The notes beneath the pieces are model-generated. The model saw nothing but the letters and a program-made list of their open reading frames with translations, ran no database searches and was not told where the DNA came from. From Ardenticatenales bacterium (GTDB lineage Bacteria > Chloroflexota > Anaerolineae > Ardenticatenales > Ardenticatenaceae), in assembly GCA_013812995.1 (NCBI GenBank), contig JACCSL010000781.1, positions 1-5,782 of the forward strand: a stretch of DNA of 5,782 bases, given 5' to 3'. Shown piece after piece: positions 1 to 5,653 of the stretch; position 1 is the stretch's first letter; every line of letters starts with the position of its first letter. The translations under genes were made by a program, and so were the position numbers.

Positions 1-746
1 CCCTTGCGGGTTGCGCAATCCCAAATCCAAAGCGTTCCATCATCCGAGGCTGAAAGAATGGATTTGCCGTCAGGTGTGATTGCCAGGGAGGTGACTGGGG
101 CGGTGTGTCCCTTGAGCGAATAATCGTAGGTCCGCGCTTGCAGGTCCCAGACAATGAGTGTCTTGTCATCAGACGCGGTAACGGCCCAAGTCTCGTCCGG
201 GCTCAGAGCTATCTTGTTGATGCGAGCCTTATGACTGGCATATCTCCGAACGATTTCTCCTTGCTTCCAATCCCATTGGATAACAGAGGTGTCGTTAGAG
301 GCGGAGAAAAGTGAGGTTCCATCCGGTGCCATAACAACGGCATTGACCGCTCTCTCATGTCCGCGCAGGCTCAGGGTGTGCTCTCCACTCCTCCAATTCC
401 ACACAATCAGCATCTTATCTTTCGAGGCCGAAATTGCGTATTGACCATCGGCTGTAATCGAAACTGCGTTGACGGCAGCACCATGACCCTCGAGGGTACG
501 AATAGCCTCTTTGTTTTCTATGTCCCACACAATCAGCGTCTTATCGTCAGAAGCAGAGATTGCGTACCGACCATCCGGCGTAACAGAAACCGCCTTGACC
601 GAACTTTTGTGTCCGTGGGACATAGCCTCCGATTTGCCAGTCTCAAAGTTCCACACTCGTACTGTACCATCCCGGGAGCCAGAAACAACAAACTGACCGT
701 CGGGTGTTACGGCAACACTCCTTATAGATCCTTCGGGTCCGTTGAA
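1..746 (-). repeat. WD40 blades 15-20 with exact 42-residue period, third propeller (incomplete)
   Basis: Six blades follow one another without loops. The blade-closing tryptophans fall at residues 1375, 1417, 1459, 1501, 1543 and 1585, exactly 42 residues (126 bp) apart. Each unit keeps the frame GH...V..V...PDG...SAS.D.T...W, for example VKAVSVTPDGRYAISASDDK (1393-1412). Blades 16 and 17 are also clearly similar in DNA (about 526-591 against 400-465). These six blades would complete a seven-bladed propeller with one more unit beyond position 1. Confidence 0.92.
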
Positions 747-3700
747 CTCCTTAACAGTCCCTACAATGTCTTTTTTATAGGCAGATAATGCTTTTGGCAA
801 GCTTTTTTCAAGACGTCTTCGCAGAAAAATTCGACTCCTTTTGCTTCGTACTCCTGCGATTTGGAGGCAATGGGGCTTCTTCCATTTCAGGATCAAACCT
901 CTTCTTGGGACCGGGGCCAATGCTTTATGGGTCCCAAAGAAAATGGGAAAGCTTCCCTGCCTGGCCCAGATTCCCTCAACCGGTTTGGCGAGATCCCACA
1001 CCCTAAGTGTCTCATCATCAGCTGCGGCAATGACATAGCGGCCCAATACGACTGCCAACGCATAGATGCGTTTTGTACATCCCACTAACGAATATAATTG
1101 TTCTAACCTTGCTGTTTCTTCCCCTGCCACTTGCCAAACCTTGATCCCGTCAGCCGATCCCGAAACGACCATTTGAAGTTCGATGACCCCTGCGTCGTCA
1201 CCAAATCCATTAGGTATCTGGCCAGTACTCATCGCGATGGCTGTAATACTCGTGGTGTGACCGTGTCTCTCTGAAAACTCGAGGGAGCCATTTTCAAGGT
1301 TCCACCCTTTGAGAGTGTTATCCCTAGAGGCTGAAACGACATATCGACCATCAGGTGTGATCGCCAAGGAGTAAATGGGGCACTTATGACCCCCTAAGGT
1401 TGTCAGACGCTCTCCTGTCTGAAGCATTCCTATGTTTAGGGAGCCATCGTGAGAGGCAGAGATTACAAGTTGATCATTGCAAGTCACTGCCATATTACTC
1501 ACTTCGTTATGGACAAGAGAGGGGCCTAGTTGATTCTCTACCGGATACAATCCCCTCACTTTAGTGCCAGCGACCCAAACTGCGTACCCAGTATGTGTCA
1601 CAAGCAACGCGGCGATTTCATCCTCGCCATCCGGTCCGACATCCTCCAAAGGGGTATTATTCTCCAAATCCCATCTCACCATTTTGCCAACCCACCTTTC
1701 CGAAGGGTTAGGATCAGGAAGACGAACGGAGGCCGAGATGAGCACATAGTCATCATGGGCAGCGATGGCTATATTTCTGATTTTGTCGGGAGGTATCCAT
1801 CTCTGTGGCAACGGTTTGATGTTCAAACCTTCTATTTCCCAAACTTTCACTGTTCCATCTTGAGAGGCAGAAACCGCAAATCGTCCATTCGGCGTGACAG
1901 CAATCTGGGCAATCCTGCTGAGGTGCTGGTCCAATGGTTGCATATCTACAGCTTGCGGCGTTCGGAGTTCCAAATCCCAAAGTTTCAGGTCATTGGAGCT
2001 AGAGCTGGAAAGCAGGGCTTGAGTATCAACTGCCAGAGAAATGATGCTGTCGGTGTATCCGGCTAGACGCTCTTTCAAGGTTCCAGTGGCCGACTCCCAG
2101 ATAACAAGGACGCCATCAGTCGAAGCACCGATAATGCATTGCCCATCATCTGTGATGGCAACACTTTTCACGACTACCTCGGCCTGCTCAAGCACTATCT
2201 CGGCTACGCCATTCTTAAGGTTCCATAGCCTGGCTTTCTGCTCCTTGTTTGAAACATTCGTTCCCGGCGGCGGCCCAAAGGCGGCCACAACATAGAGGGC
2301 CGCTTCGCGGTTATAGATAGCGACTGAGATGACAGGCAGCGGGTCCGTTTCCTCCTCAGGAAGCGTCACCATCGGTTCCCTGTTCTCCCAATTCCAAACC
2401 ACGAGCGTCCCATCATCGGAGCCTGAAACCAAGTAGTGCCCATCGCAACTCATGGCAAGCGCATTGATTCGGTCGCCATGACCTTTAAGAGGCTCGCCCT
2501 CGAGTGGTTCATCCTCAAGGCTCCAAAGATACAGCTGAAACTGAAACTGATGATCCTCCCCAGCTGCGATAACCGTGAGCCCATCCGGGGTGATGGCAAC
2601 CGAGTTGATTCTAGCCTCACATTCAAAGGGCTTTCCTTTAGGGTCACCCTCCAACGCCCAAGCTTGAAGTCGACGGGGCCCTGCCAAAACCGCATGTTTT
2701 CCATCAGGGCTGATTGCCACGGCCACTACTGCCTCTTCGGGGCCTTCTAACGTACGAAGGACCGTTCGGCCCTCAATATCCCACACCTTTACCTTGTTGT
2801 CTTCGTCTGCCGAGATCGCCCGTTGGCCATCTGGTGTCATCGCGACGGCGCGAATCAGTTGTGTATGGTCGGTAAAGGTACGCCGCAAGGGGCTACCCAC
2901 CTGTAAAAGGGAGGGAGTTAGCGGGCGAAGCCAGTAGTTTTCCTGGTGAATCTGCTCCAGCAGATGCCGGATTTCTGGAAACGCTTCTACCGTCATCAAG
3001 CGTCCCCATAGCTGCGCCGCGAGCTGGGATGGGTCGTGCGCCAACACATGCGCCGCCAACTCAAGCGCGGCTTGCACCACTGGTGTCGCTTCATCGTCCT
3101 TTAGCCATCCGTAATCTGCCAGCAGCGCGTTGAACCCCTCTGTCTTCAGCTTGGCTTGTAACCATCGATGGTCCAAGAGGAGCGCACGGAGTGTTTCTCG
3201 TTGCCCGGCCTCGTGTAGGTGGTAGGCAAGATGTTGCCAGAGGTACGGCTCATTTTGAGGAAGATCAGCCCATTGCTCGACCCGGTAGGTTGCAAGAAAG
3301 TTCGAATGGTGCGTGGGCAGTCCCGCGCCCTGCTCCTCCACCAGAAAGGTGCGTACAACATCGTGCAGACGGATTTCCTCCATGTTATAGGTCGACACTA
3401 AAGAGCGTTTGGAGAAGCGCAGGCATACGAGGTCGACCGTGGTCCACTCCAGCCCCCACAGGTGCATGAGGGTTTCTACGGGAATGTCCGTATCTTCGGG
3501 GAAAATCGCCAGGCTGTGGTAGCAGCGCCGCTCGTTCACCACTATCCGTCCATAGCGCTCCTTCTCTTCTTCCTTCAGCCACAGCAGGCTCACGCGGATT
3601 GTGGCACCAGCGGCCCGATTTCGCTCTATTGGATCGTCAGGGTTGTTGAAGGCGTCCAGACCCTGCTCAGTCAGCGCCTTGTTCGCCGCGATCAGCACCT

Positions 3701-4775
3701 TATCCATCATTCGGATAGGCAACTCTGTTACATGGTCATAGAGGAACTTGTTGACGAGTTGTAACAACAGCGGCCACTTTCCCAGCCGCGCCGCAAGTCG
3801 CTTGAGATCAGCGTCATAACCTTTGGGCAACTCCTTGCCCAGTAGTTCTACAGCCTCCTCGTCTCTCATGGCATCCACATGGACCGCCTGGACCCCACGG
3901 GGCAGGGTATCACTGTTGCGCGTGGTGATGAGCCGGGCGCAGTTCGCGCCACCTTTCAGGAAGGGAGTCAGGTGGCCCGGCTCCCAGACATCGTCAATCA
4001 CCAGCAGGAGGCGCTTGTTCCCCAGAGCATTTTCCAGTGCCGTCGTGGCCTCGTTCAAATCAGTGAAGAACGGCACGGAGGCGCTGCTACGTCCGCCCTG
4101 ACTGCCCAGTGCCTGGCTTAATTCACTTGCCTGCTGCTGCAACTCCTGCTTGCGCCTCTGTCCCTCCGGGATGCTGTCGACGAGCACTTCTATGAACAGC
4201 AGCAGCGCATTTTCACCCGCAGCGTTCTCTTCCTCATGCAACCAACTCACCAAAGCCTGCACCAGCGCCTCTCGATTATCCCTTGTCGGGATATGATCTT
4301 TCCAGCGAGCCAGCCGCGCATCCACAAATAGATCCTTTAGCTCCTGATGAGTCTCCGGGCCGCAGCGTAGAAGCGTTGCCCGCAGGCCAGACAGCACCTC
4401 TGGGGGAATCCCTCGCTGCCCTCCAGCACCTGACTTTGGAAATGTCTGCGCGCTTTCCATTGGCATGAGTGCCTGGATAAGTTGCTGCATTGGTAGCCGC
4501 AGATCGACAGGATTTTCTCCTAGCGTTACCCAGAGAATGCCATCGGGAAAGGCCGCACGCACCTCGGGGTCATGGGCCAGGGCACGAGCCAGCGTTGTCT
4601 TCCCGTAGCCTCCCGCCCCACGCAGCGCCGTGGTAATAGCCACCGCCTCGCTCGGCTTATGCCCTAGCAGGCTCGCTCGGAGCGTCTGATACTCCATCGG
4701 TCGCTCCACGAACCACTCAACCTCAAGCGGCTCCACCATGAAGGGGATATGAGTTGAGCCAGAGAGATCACCCAT
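1..4775 (-). CDS. NB-ARC (AP-ATPase/STAND) WD40-repeat protein, C-terminus outside window
   Basis: One reading frame stays open from ATG at 4773-4775 to the left edge (1591 codons, no stop). Domain order: short N-terminus (1-20), NB-ARC (about 21-480) with Walker A GAGGYGKTT at 53-61, Walker B LLLVIDDVW at 256-264, TTR at 284-286, GLPL-like GKWPLL at 332-337 and LHD at 470-472; helical APAF1_C-like region (about 500-620); 20 visible WD40 blades (634-1587). No signal peptide or membrane segment is seen, so it is probably cytosolic. STAND proteins of this kind hold ADP when off, exchange it for ATP on sensing a signal, and oligomerise. WD40 propellers are the usual sensor or inhibitory part, as in APAF1. 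The start is the first in-frame ATG after a stop at 4806-4808; no good Shine-Dalgarno precedes it (AAAAGG lies about 15 nt upstream). Odd points are a large insert within NB-ARC, an 80-residue basic linker between propellers, and no N-terminal effector. The ligand is unknown. Confidence 0.95.
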   Translation of the reverse strand, partial: MGDLSGSTHIPFMVEPLEVEWFVERPMEYQTLRASLLGHKPSEAVAITTALRGAGGYGKTTLARALAHDPEVRAAFPDGILWVTLGENPVDLRLPMQQLIQALMPMESAQTFPKSGAGGQRGIPPEVLSGLRATLLRCGPETHQELKDLFVDARLARWKDHIPTRDNREALVQALVSWLHEEENAAGENALLLFIEVLVDSIPEGQRRKQELQQQASELSQALGSQGGRSSASVPFFTDLNEATTALENALGNKRLLLVIDDVWEPGHLTPFLKGGANCARLITTRNSDTLPRGVQAVHVDAMRDEEAVELLGKELPKGYDADLKRLAARLGKWPLLLQLVNKFLYDHVTELPIRMMDKVLIAANKALTEQGLDAFNNPDDPIERNRAAGATIRVSLLWLKEEEKERYGRIVVNERRCYHSLAIFPEDTDIPVETLMHLWGLEWTTVDLVCLRFSKRSLVSTYNMEEIRLHDVVRTFLVEEQGAGLPTHHSNFLATYRVEQWADLPQNEPYLWQHLAYHLHEAGQRETLRALLLDHRWLQAKLKTEGFNALLADYGWLKDDEATPVVQAALELAAHVLAHDPSQLAAQLWGRLMTVEAFPEIRHLLEQIHQENYWLRPLTPSLLQVGSPLRRTFTDHTQLIRAVAMTPDGQRAISADEDNKVKVWDIEGRTVLRTLEGPEEAVVAVAISPDGKHAVLAGPRRLQAWALEGDPKGKPFECEARINSVAITPDGLTVIAAGEDHQFQFQLYLWSLEDEPLEGEPLKGHGDRINALAMSCDGHYLVSGSDDGTLVVWNWENREPMVTLPEEETDPLPVISVAIYNREAALYVVAAFGPPPGTNVSNKEQKARLWNLKNGVAEIVLEQAEVVVKSVAITDDGQCIIGASTDGVLVIWESATGTLKERLAGYTDSIISLAVDTQALLSSSSSNDLKLWDLELRTPQAVDMQPLDQHLSRIAQIAVTPNGRFAVSASQDGTVKVWEIEGLNIKPLPQRWIPPDKIRNIAIAAHDDYVLISASVRLPDPNPSERWVGKMVRWDLENNTPLEDVGPDGEDEIAALLVTHTGYAVWVAGTKVRGLYPVENQLGPSLVHNEVSNMAVTCNDQLVISASHDGSLNIGMLQTGERLTTLGGHKCPIYSLAITPDGRYVVSASRDNTLKGWNLENGSLEFSERHGHTTSITAIAMSTGQIPNGFGDDAGVIELQMVVSGSADGIKVWQVAGEETARLEQLYSLVGCTKRIYALAVVLGRYVIAAADDETLRVWDLAKPVEGIWARQGSFPIFFGTHKALAPVPRRGLILKWKKPHCLQIAGVRSKRSRIFLRRRLEKSLPKALSAYKKDIVGTVKEFNGPEGSIRSVAVTPDGQFVVSGSRDGTVRVWNFETGKSEAMSHGHKSSVKAVSVTPDGRYAISASDDKTLIVWDIENKEAIRTLEGHGAAVNAVSITADGQYAISASKDKMLIVWNWRSGEHTLSLRGHERAVNAVVMAPDGTSLFSASNDTSVIQWDWKQGEIVRRYASHKARINKIALSPDETWAVTASDDKTLIVWDLQARTYDYSLKGHTAPVTSLAITPDGKSILSASDDGTLWIWDCATRK
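747..986 (-). other. Basic 80-residue linker between second and third WD40 propellers
   Basis: Residues 1264-1343 show no blade signature. The segment opens with KPVEGIWARQGSFPIFFG, continues with PVPRRGLILKWKKPH (1288-1302) and then a run dense in Arg and Lys, VRSKRSRIFLRRRLEKSLPK (1309-1328), before the next blade begins at FNGPEGSIRSV. The reading frame is uninterrupted here. It sits at the point where a 14-blade unit ends and a very regular new set starts, so an inter-propeller hinge is one reading. Local composition differs from the rest of the gene, and a pair of compensating frame changes is the alternative (see findings). Confidence 0.7.
987..2876 (-). repeat. WD40 blades 1-14, probably two seven-bladed propellers
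   Basis: Fourteen blade-like units can be counted over residues about 634-1263. They end near DNKVKVWD (659-666), RRLQAWAL (701-708), FQLYLWSL (746-753), GTLVVWNW (789-796), KARLWNL (847-853), GVLVIWES (888-895), DLKLWDL (929-935), GTVKVWEI (974-981), KMVRWDL (1031-1037), KVRGLYPV (1072-1079), GSLNIGML (1111-1118), NTLKGWNL (1153-1160), GIKVWQV (1210-1216) and ETLRVWDL (1255-1262). Spacing is uneven, from about 31 to 55 residues. Blades 5, 9 and 13 carry loops, including GPPPG at 834-838. Blades 10 and 11 have lost the tryptophan. Fourteen units fit two propellers stacked as in APAF1, though the exact count depends on how the weak blades 2, 3, 10 and 11 are scored. Confidence 0.85.
2916..3275 (-). 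other. APAF1_C-like helical region joining NB-ARC to WD40 propellers
   Basis: Residues about 501-620 form an all-helical stretch with YLWQHLAYHLHEAGQ (511-525), LRALLLDHRWLQAKL (529-543), NALLADYGWL (549-558), VVQAALELAAHVLAHDPSQLAAQLWGRL (566-593, described here by its ends and spacing), and IRHLLEQI (602-609). This HL.HL..AG pattern followed by LLLD..WLQAKL and SAHVL..DP.QL.AQL-type helices is familiar from bacterial NB-ARC/WD40 proteins, where it corresponds to the helical domain between ATPase and propeller in APAF1. It probably couples ligand binding by the propellers to opening of the ATPase core. Confidence 0.8.
3336..4715 (-). other. NB-ARC/STAND NTPase module with winged helix (residues ~21-480)
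   Basis: Entry is through the FVERP motif typical just before the P-loop (residues 22-26), then AVAITTALRGAGGYGKTTLA (44-63) with Lys59 and Thr60 as the nucleotide-binding residues. LWVTLGENP (81-89) is the usual strand after the P-loop helix. Walker B has Asp261-Asp262 in LLLVIDDVWEP, the AP-ATPase form. RLITTRN (281-287) supplies the sensor Arg286. GKWPLLLQL (332-340) matches the GLPL position. A winged-helix segment (about 385-480) ends with RLHDVVRTFL, where His471-Asp472 match the MHD motif that contacts ADP in the off state. All key residues are present, so an active switch ATPase is expected. The core is interrupted at about 113-234 by an insert listed separately. Confidence 0.93.
4074..4439 (-). 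other. Helical insert inside NB-ARC, resembling an effector-associated (death-like) domain
   Basis: Residues about 113-234 lie between the strand after the P-loop (LWVTLG) and Walker B. From memory of bacterial AP-ATPases, those two elements are normally about 60 residues apart; here they are about 175 apart. The added part is helix-rich: VLSGLRATLLRCGP (127-140), ELKDLFVDARLARWKD (145-160), NREALVQALVSWLHEE (167-182), GENALLLFIEVLVDSIP (187-203) and RKQELQQQASELSQAL (208-223), with Gly/Ser-rich flanks at about 115-122 and 224-233. The order (an LR..LL start, an F.D.RL..W turn, a basic helix ending in a W-L-H or L-L type motif, then ENALLL..VL) recalls effector-associated adaptor domains that accompany bacterial STAND NTPases. 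The family is suggested by pattern memory only, with no search behind it. It could instead be an unrelated helical insertion. Confidence 0.55.
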
Positions 4776-4949
4776 AGAAGCACGCTTGTGCCTTTTGAAG
4801 AGGGGTTATTGCTAAGGGAGAGATGTCCAGGCAGTGGGGTGTAAAGGGGGGTGGTGAGAGGAAGGACGGAAGAAATATGGGACTGTAGAGAAATAAGCTC
4901 ATAAGGGACCTTGCAAGTTACTTTAACCAAATCATTGATGACTGGCTCT

Positions 4950-4979
4950 ATCCTATCCAAGGTATGCAAGGCTCGTCAA
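4950..4979 (-). promoter_or_regulatory. Candidate sigma-70 promoter of the NB-ARC/WD40 gene
   Basis: Reading the minus strand, TTGACG (4974-4979) matches five of six -35 bases and TAGGAT (4950-4955) four of six -10 bases, separated by 18 nt. Transcription would start near 4943 and leave a leader of about 165 nt before the ATG. It is the best pair found by eye upstream of this gene. A match of this quality can occur by chance. Confidence 0.35.
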
Positions 4980-5050
4980 GTACCCTATGCCCTTTTGGAT
5001 TTCGGGTAACAACCAAAATGACGAGAGGACGCCCTGGAATGGGACAAAAA

Positions 5051-5068
5051 GCGCGTGGACAGTCGCGC
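5051..5068. promoter_or_regulatory. Inverted repeat over the -35 element, candidate operator
   Basis: GCGCG (5051-5055) and CGCGC (5064-5068) form an inverted repeat with an 8-nt gap, and the gap includes the whole -35 hexamer. The geometry (5-bp arms, 8-nt gap) equals that of the dyad over the -10, with centres 26 bp apart, but the arm sequences differ. CG-rich arms of this size are weak evidence alone. Confidence 0.25.
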
Positions 5069-5084
5069 CTAGCTTTGGTACACT
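5056..5084 (+). promoter_or_regulatory. Sigma-70 promoter with extended -10 for the 166-aa gene
   Basis: TGGACA (5056-5061) matches five of six -35 bases. A 17-nt spacer leads to TACACT (5079-5084), four of six -10 bases, preceded by TGG (5076-5078), which supplies the TGn extended -10 element. Start of transcription would be near 5091, about 33 nt before the ATG, so the leader holds little beyond the ribosome binding site. Confidence 0.6.
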
Positions 5085-5094
5085 GAGGGGTACC
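5077..5094. promoter_or_regulatory. Inverted repeat over the -10/start region, candidate operator
   Basis: GGTAC (5077-5081) and GTACC (5090-5094) form an inverted repeat with an 8-nt gap. It covers the -10 element and the expected transcription start, where a bound dimeric repressor would block the promoter. The arms are only 5 bp, so chance is a real possibility. Confidence 0.35.
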
Positions 5095-5110
5095 GACGGA
5101 GGAGGCAGAG

Positions 5111-5115
5111 AGGAG
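5111..5115 (+). promoter_or_regulatory. Ribosome binding site of the 166-aa gene
   Basis: AGGAG lies 8 nt before the ATG at 5124, a near-ideal Shine-Dalgarno. A second purine run, GGAGGAGG at 5098-5105, is too far upstream to serve this start. The site fixes 5124 as the start and shows that the gene is a real translated unit. Confidence 0.8.
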
Positions 5116-5123
5116 AGATTTTT

Positions 5124-5624
5124 ATGTCTGGTCGAAAACCGTATGAGCCAGTAGAACCCCGCATTCCCCTTGGCAAACGTTTCAAGGGCGTCATCCTATT
5201 CTTCCAACAACTACCTTCCACTTTTCAACATTCCGCAGGGCAAGCCCTCACCAGACGATTAGCCGGACAGAAGCGACAAAAAACACTGTGGTTGTTAAAA
5301 CATCCCCCGTACCTTCAAGAAGGGGCTCCCACTTATACCATTGCGGGAATCTCCTCTCGACGCCTGGGATGGTTGCTACGGGAGCTTTTTGAGGAAATTA
5401 ACCAAGCGGACGCACAGCAGAGTGGCGTTGCTGCGATTTGGGAAGAACGACTCCGCCTCGCCCATCGGGCATGTGAGCAGCAAAGAGCCATCACCGAGGC
5501 GGCCTTGGGGGAAAACTATTACGACGCGCCGGAAGCACGTCAGGAAATCATCACCTTGGCAGAGCAGATCATTTTTGGGGCAGATGACCACATGCGGGAT
5601 AAATGGAGAGAACGACTTCCATGA
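5124..5624 (+). CDS. Hypothetical protein, 166 aa, divergent from the NB-ARC/WD40 gene
   Basis: ATG at 5124 with a good Shine-Dalgarno and its own promoter; stop TGA at 5622-5624. I do not recognise the family. The N-terminal half (1-86) is basic and proline-containing, with a short hydrophobic patch KGVILFFQQLP (21-31) too short for a membrane span, and RRLAGQKRQK (44-53). The middle SSRRLGWLLRELFEEINQ (77-94) and the C-terminal half look helical, with acidic stretches and EARQEIITLAEQIIFGADD (137-155), ending in MRDKWRERLP. No catalytic motif, metal site, DNA-binding helix-turn-helix or signal peptide is apparent. Head-to-head placement with a STAND NTPase allows a functional link (partner, regulator or effector), but unrelated neighbours are equally possible. 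Confidence 0.85.
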   Translation: MSGRKPYEPVEPRIPLGKRFKGVILFFQQLPSTFQHSAGQALTRRLAGQKRQKTLWLLKHPPYLQEGAPTYTIAGISSRRLGWLLRELFEEINQADAQQSGVAAIWEERLRLAHRACEQQRAITEAALGENYYDAPEARQEIITLAEQIIFGADDHMRDKWRERLP

Positions 5625-5653
5625 GCTAACTGCCCCGCTTTAACCCCAGCACC

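Larger units (their letters stand above)
4776..5123. promoter_or_regulatory. Divergent intergenic region with promoters for both flanking genes
   Basis: This 348-bp stretch separates two genes that point away from each other. No convincing coding sequence lies in it. The half nearest the large gene (about 4796-4910) is purine-rich on the plus strand, so the large gene's leader would be pyrimidine-rich. The half nearest the small gene holds a clear promoter with dyad symmetries. An inverted repeat TTTTGG (4993-4998) / CCAAAA (5013-5018) with a 14-nt gap lies between the two promoters. Bidirectional control by one regulator is possible but unproven. Confidence 0.7.

Noticed and set aside
1..746. 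The 126-bp periodic repeats as a CRISPR or non-coding tandem array.
   Set aside because: Units are in frame, vary at third positions and encode WD40 blades; there are no identical repeats with unique spacers.
105..2750. Several plus-strand open frames of 60-180 codons across the WD40 region, the longest at 1530-2066.
   Set aside because: They lie opposite a continuous minus-strand frame with clear WD40 repeats, carry no recognisable domain and are antisense shadows of the repeat coding sequence.
3146..4468. Plus- and minus-strand open frames of 60-100 codons inside the NB-ARC and helical region.
   Set aside because: All are in other frames of the NB-ARC coding sequence, where every motif from Walker A to LHD is in the main frame; none has a supported start.
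4664..4969. Minus-strand 101-codon frame starting upstream of the large gene and overlapping its start.
   Set aside because: It starts with TTG inside the candidate promoter spacer, before the expected transcription start, has low-complexity Ser/Leu-rich content and overlaps real NB-ARC coding sequence in another frame.
5341..5643. Plus frame 5341-5643 and minus frame 5376-5591 overlapping the 166-aa gene.
   Set aside because: Neither has a ribosome binding site or promoter; both overlap a gene with a clear Shine-Dalgarno and promoter.
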